This document shows, piece after piece, positions 7,044-9,861 of a stretch of DNA of 9,861 nucleotides. A model generated the notes under the pieces. The model did not search any database. It was not told the DNA's origin and saw only the letters and a list, made by a program, of their open reading frames with translations. The first letter of the stretch is position 1; each line of letters opens with the position of its first letter. This DNA is from Candidatus Wallbacteria bacterium (lineage in GTDB: Bacteria > Muiribacteriota > UBA6191 > JACPRK01). A program made the translations under genes and the position numbers. The stretch spans positions 1-9,861 of the forward strand of contig JACQFU010000006.1 in NCBI GenBank assembly GCA_016199905.1, given 5' to 3'.

Positions 7044-8359
7044 TTGCGGTGGAAGGACTTGCCGCAGGAAGGACAGAATTTCCAATCGTCCTCCATGGGC
7101 GCGAAGCAACTGCCGCACTTGCGCTTCACCGCCAGCTCCGAGTCGACTCGCTTGTCCTTGATTTTCTCCAAAGTCTCTGCGGCGTAGCGGCGGACCCAGT
7201 CGCTCTCGTCGTCCAAGGCGGCCTCGGAGCTCTTGATGGCCTTGGCGTCCCCGATCTGACCCAGGGCGATCACGATGTTTTTTCGGACGATCTCGTTGGG
7301 GTCCTCCAGGTGCTTCAACAGAGCCTCGGCAGCTCGCTCGTCGCCGATCTCGCCCAGCGCGTAGGCGACGCCCGATCGGATCGACCACTCCCGATCCTCG
7401 AGCAGGCCGATCAACGGTTCCACGGCCTCCTTGGCCTGCATCTCGCCCAGGACCTTGCTGCCCCAGTAACGAACGTCGACGTTCTGGCTGGAGAGCGCCT
7501 TGATCAGATCGCCGATCGCGGCCGGTCCGATTTGCCAGAGCGCCTCGCCGGCGGCGCGGCGCACGAACCAACTCGGATGGCCCAGTTCGCCGATGAGCGC
7601 CGAGATCGCCTGGGGGTCTTCGATCTCGCCCAAGGCCTTGATGACGCTGATGCGCTTCTCTTCCGACAGATCCGGGCTCACCAGCTTCCGGATGAGGGCC
7701 GGCACGGCGGCGGGGTCGCCGATCTCGCCCAGCACCTGGATCGACCAGAACTCGAGGTCCGGATTCTTGCTCTCGAGCGCCTCGATGAGCGGCTGAGTGG
7801 CCGGCTGGCCGACCTCCCAGAGCGCTTCGGCAGCGGCCTTGCGAACCGACCAGGCGTCGCTGGCAAGCATCTGGATAAGCGGTTCCACGGCCCGTGGGCT
7901 GCCCGTCTTGCCGAGGGCGTTGATGGCGCAGATGCGGCTCGACTGCGAGCCGCTCTTGAGGATGTCGACGAAGTGATCGATGGCGCTCTCGCCGAACTCG
8001 CTCAATACCTCCCCCGCCCAGAACTGCACGTCGTCGTCGTCGCTGTACATCGCCTTGACGATCGACTCCAGCGACTTCTCGCCGAGCCGTACCAGAACCT
8101 TCGACGCGTTCTTGCGCACCGTCCAGGAGCGGTTCTTGAGCGCGGTTATGAGCGCCGGGATGGACTTGTCGCCCCGCTCGGTCAGGGCCTTCATCGCTCC
8201 CTGCACGACGTTCTCGTTGTCGTCGCCAAGGGCCTTGACCAGCAAGTCGAGGGCACCCGAGTCCGACGACTTGGCCAGGTCCGTGACCGCCTTGCGGCGA
8301 ACATCGGCGTTGGCGCTCTTCAGAAGGGATTCCAGGTTTTCGGAGGACTTCTTGGGCAC
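7040..8359 (-). CDS. HEAT-repeat protein with C-terminal zinc ribbon
   Basis: The protein is 439 residues with a GTG start at 8359, preceded nine bases upstream by GGGGG within AGAAGGGGG as ribosome site. Residues about 8-402 are an uninterrupted array of some 12-13 HEAT repeats of about 31 residues (VR-x-x-A, ALGEIGD and similar). Within it, Trp-marked units recur in sets of three: W79, W170 and W264 begin units, and FW or YW at 114, 205 and 299 marks the next repeat. The C-terminus holds a zinc-ribbon-like CX2C-X10-CX2C motif (Cys415, 418, 429, 432: CGSC and CPSC). There is no signal peptide. It is probably a cytoplasmic scaffold, with the ribbon giving a docking or nucleic-acid contact, which is inferred. 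It opens a five-gene operon, follows dnaN by 111 bp and overlaps the STN gene (GTGA). Its partners are unknown. Confidence 0.88.
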   Translation of the reverse strand: MPKKSSENLESLLKSANADVRRKAVTDLAKSSDSGALDLLVKALGDDNENVVQGAMKALTERGDKSIPALITALKNRSWTVRKNASKVLVRLGEKSLESIVKAMYSDDDDVQFWAGEVLSEFGESAIDHFVDILKSGSQSSRICAINALGKTGSPRAVEPLIQMLASDAWSVRKAAAEALWEVGQPATQPLIEALESKNPDLEFWSIQVLGEIGDPAAVPALIRKLVSPDLSEEKRISVIKALGEIEDPQAISALIGELGHPSWFVRRAAGEALWQIGPAAIGDLIKALSSQNVDVRYWGSKVLGEMQAKEAVEPLIGLLEDREWSIRSGVAYALGEIGDERAAEALLKHLEDPNEIVRKNIVIALGQIGDAKAIKSSEAALDDESDWVRRYAAETLEKIKDKRVDSELAVKRKCGSCFAPMEDDWKFCPSCGKSFHRK

Positions 8360-8470
8360 GATGCGAGGCCCCCTTCTCTTAAGGTTGGCGTAGGGGAGAC
8401 GGAGACGGCCCGCACTCCGGATTCTTGGTCGTCCGGAGCATATCAGATCCCGGGGCCGGCCGCGCTCTGG
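8360..8470 (-). promoter_or_regulatory. dnaN-HEAT intergenic region: hairpin and possible promoter
   Basis: This gap separates dnaN from the five-gene operon. A perfect 7-bp stem CTCCGGA/TCCGGAG (8432-8438 with 8415-8421) has a 10-base loop, but no T-run follows, so it is a weak terminator candidate. Just before it, TGATATGCT on the minus strand (about 8437-8445) resembles a -10 region, without a recognisable -35. AGAAGGGGG near the end is the ribosome site of the HEAT gene. Confidence 0.35.
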
Positions 8471-9577
8471 TCATAGGTTGATGGGCATCAGCAGGTAGAT
8501 GTAGTCCCGTTCCTCGCCTTCGGGGCGGAAAGTCGCCGGCAGGCTGCCTGCGGTGACCCCCATCCGGACCTTCTCGGCGTCGGCGACTCCAAGGAAGTCG
8601 AGGATGTACTTGGAGTTGAACGAAAGCTCGATCGGCTCGCCCTTCACGTCGGCGTCGACGACGCGCTCGGCTTCGCCGCCCACCTCCTGGGAGGTCGAGG
8701 TGATGCGAAGGCGACCCGGCTCGACGTGAAATCGGACGCGGTGTTTGTTCACGCGCGCCAGAGGCGCTACGCCCTTGAGCGCGTCGCCAAAGGTCCGAGC
8801 GTCCAGCGTCACGTAGCGCGGATGATCTTTCGGCAAGATCGACCGGTAGGCCGGAAACGACTTGTCGGACGTGCGAGCCACGTAAAGTGTCTGCGCGAAA
8901 GAGAAGCCGACCTGGTGGGAACCGATGGAAACCTGAACGTCGCTGTCGGACGGGAGGATCTTCCCCAGCTCCGCCAGCGACACCAGCGGCAAGCGCACGT
9001 CCACGTCTGGCGAGCCGGCGGCCACGGCGTGTCGGGCCACGGCCAGACGCACGCTGTCGGTGGCGACGAAGGCGAGGCTGGCGTCCTTGACCTCGAGCAG
9101 CACTTCGTCGAAGCTGGCGCCCGCACTGGCGCTGTTGACGACGACGACCCGCTTGATGAGGTCGCGCAGGATCGAGCCCGCAACGGTGAACGACTTCTCG
9201 GCGCTCGGCTCCTTCATCTGCGGGAAGCCTTCAGGGTCGATGCCGGAGAGCCGGTAGTTCGCGCCTTCGCTGGAGACCTTGATGCGCCGTTCGGAGTCGA
9301 CGGTGAGATCGACTCCTTCGGCTCGCGAGGTCTGGATCTGCTGCAGGATCTCCGCGAGCAGCGATCCGGGCACGCTGACTCTCCCCGGTTCCGACATTTG
9401 AACCGGGAGCTGCCTGCGCAAGCTCACCTGATGCTGCGTGGCGAACACGGAGAGCGTGCCCTCCTCGACGGAGAGCATCAGGTTCAGGAACAGGGGCTCC
9501 GACGTCTGCGACGGGAGCACGCGTGAGGCGATCTGAACGGCCTGCAGAAGCTCGGCCTTATGACAGGAAAAGCGCAT
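8471..9577 (-). CDS. dnaN: DNA polymerase III beta subunit (sliding clamp)
   Basis: DnaN dimerises into the ring that tethers DNA polymerase III and many repair proteins to DNA. The protein is 368 residues, the usual size, with three clamp domains (about 1-120, 121-243, 244-368). Motifs include a GxFP-type segment (IDPEGFPQM, near 113-121), ATDSVRLA (near 172), FPAYRSILP, FNSKYILDFL and the C-terminal YLLMPINL, corresponding to the conserved YLIMPMRL that lines the partner-binding pocket. The frame is open to 9652, but the ATG at 9577 begins the canonical N-terminus MRFSCHKAELL and has GAAGG ten bases upstream (9588-9592). A promoter and 5' hairpin immediately precede it, so upstream starts are rejected. 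recR lies upstream and HEAT genes downstream. The usual dnaA, recF and gyrB neighbours are missing from the window. Assignment is secure. Confidence 0.98.
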   Translation of the reverse strand: MRFSCHKAELLQAVQIASRVLPSQTSEPLFLNLMLSVEEGTLSVFATQHQVSLRRQLPVQMSEPGRVSVPGSLLAEILQQIQTSRAEGVDLTVDSERRIKVSSEGANYRLSGIDPEGFPQMKEPSAEKSFTVAGSILRDLIKRVVVVNSASAGASFDEVLLEVKDASLAFVATDSVRLAVARHAVAAGSPDVDVRLPLVSLAELGKILPSDSDVQVSIGSHQVGFSFAQTLYVARTSDKSFPAYRSILPKDHPRYVTLDARTFGDALKGVAPLARVNKHRVRFHVEPGRLRITSTSQEVGGEAERVVDADVKGEPIELSFNSKYILDFLGVADAEKVRMGVTAGSLPATFRPEGEERDYIYLLMPINL

Positions 9578-9592
9578 GGGAACGGAACCTTC

Positions 9593-9613
9593 CCCGGCCT
9601 GGGTGAGGCCGGG
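9593..9613 (-). promoter_or_regulatory. 5'-UTR hairpin before dnaN
   Basis: On the minus strand CCCGGCCT and AGGCCGGG form a perfect 8-bp stem with a 5-base loop (CACCC). It starts within a base or two of the predicted transcription start and abuts the GAAGG ribosome site. No T-run follows, so it is not an intrinsic terminator. It could stabilise the mRNA 5' end or modulate ribosome access. Confidence 0.6.
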
Positions 9614-9620
9614 CCGAGAA

Positions 9621-9649
9621 ACTATAGCAAACGCAAAAACATTACACAA
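9621..9649 (-). promoter_or_regulatory. Sigma70-type promoter of dnaN
   Basis: The -10 is TATAGT (9621-9626), five of six consensus bases, with an extended -10 TG one base upstream (TGCTATAGT). A weak -35 TTGTGT (9644-9649) lies 17 bases away. The spacer is T-rich against a GC-rich background. The predicted start near 9613-9615 would give a leader of about 36-38 bases before the dnaN ATG. Confidence 0.65.
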
Positions 9650-9661
9650 CAATGGGCGCCG

Positions 9662-9861
9662 TCACCGCAGGGGACGACGCGCTTCCATCGCGCGGGCCAG
9701 CGTCGCCGGGTCGGTGTACTCGAGGTCGCTGCCGAGGGGAATCCCGTAGGCGATCCGGGTGACGGACACCGGAAAAGCGGCGAGCGCCTCGGCTAGGAAC
9801 AGGCCCGTCGTCTCGCCCTCCGTGCTCGGTGTGCTGGCAAGGATGACCTCTGAGACGCCTG
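9662..9861 (-). CDS. recR: Recombination protein RecR (5' part beyond window)
   Basis: This is the C-terminal 65 residues of RecR, continuing past the right edge. RecR is the zinc-finger/Toprim protein that works with RecF or RecO to load RecA at gaps. The visible part starts inside the Toprim domain: [20 protein letters not shown] corresponds to the family pattern EVILATNPTVEGEATALYL. It is followed by [19 protein letters not shown], matching the conserved RIARGLPVGGDLEYAD region, then [12 protein letters not shown] and the TGA at 9662-9664. The zinc finger and helix-hairpin-helix would lie outside the window. It ends 84 bp before the dnaN ATG, and the dnaN promoter begins just after its stop. 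recR is usually next to dnaX and ybaB, which may lie further upstream; this is an expectation, not seen. Confidence 0.92.
   Translation of the reverse strand, partial: GVSEVILASTPSTEGETTGLFLAEALAAFPVSVTRIAYGIPLGSDLEYTDPATLARAMEARRPLR

Noticed and set aside
7044..7571. N-terminal extension of the STN protein frame
   Set aside because: It lies within the HEAT gene in another frame. The signal peptide right after the GTG at 7043 marks the true start.
6983..8476. 497-residue plus-strand open frame
   Set aside because: It is antisense to the HEAT/zinc-ribbon gene, whose minus-strand product has a clear repeat pattern and cysteine motif. The plus product is low-complexity with no family resemblance.
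9578..9652. 25-residue extension of DnaN
   Set aside because: It would translate the promoter and hairpin; the canonical clamp N-terminus begins at the ATG at 9577.
1..9861. CRISPR array, mobile element or prophage
   Set aside because: I saw no regularly spaced identical repeats, transposase, integrase or terminal inverted repeats on either strand.

Overview
The window is a GC-rich bacterial chromosome segment in which every gene I can support lies on the minus strand. Reading in the direction of transcription, from high to low coordinates, the order is: the 3' end of recR; dnaN; a 111-bp gap; an operon of HEAT-repeat/zinc-ribbon protein, STN-domain periplasmic protein, apt, second HEAT-repeat protein and hprK; a 156-bp AT-rich gap; lptD; and three tandem type II secretion/type IV pilus pseudopilin genes, the last running off the left edge. 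The long plus-strand ORFs are antisense shadows typical of high-GC DNA.

An LptD homologue and pseudopilins indicate a diderm (outer-membrane) bacterium. HPr kinase/phosphorylase and HEAT (PBS-lyase-type) repeat proteins would fit a deltaproteobacterium-like lineage or an uncultured candidate phylum. The window has no marker that fixes the phylum. No mobile element, CRISPR array, tRNA or rRNA is visible, so this looks like core genome.

Region by region: recR (recombinational repair) ends 84 bp before dnaN (sliding clamp). dnaN has its own extended -10 promoter and a strong hairpin at the predicted 5' end of its mRNA. dnaA and recF, the usual dnaN neighbours, are absent. The central five genes overlap by 4 bp (GTGA or ATGA) or are 9 bp apart, so they are probably co-transcribed and translationally coupled. 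This joins purine salvage (apt), PTS-linked kinase signalling (hprK), two HEAT scaffolds and an exported STN protein. After the gap, lptD (LPS insertion into the outer membrane) is followed 43 bp later by three pseudopilin genes overlapping by 1 and 4 bp.

The most noteworthy points are the pseudopilin cassette and the HEAT/zinc-ribbon protein. The pseudopilins share a distinctive C-terminal signature. One has Ala instead of the prepilin-peptidase Gly and carries a tail of Asp/Gly-rich, calcium-loop-like motifs. The HEAT/zinc-ribbon protein has a higher-order three-repeat period. No wholly new system is evident.
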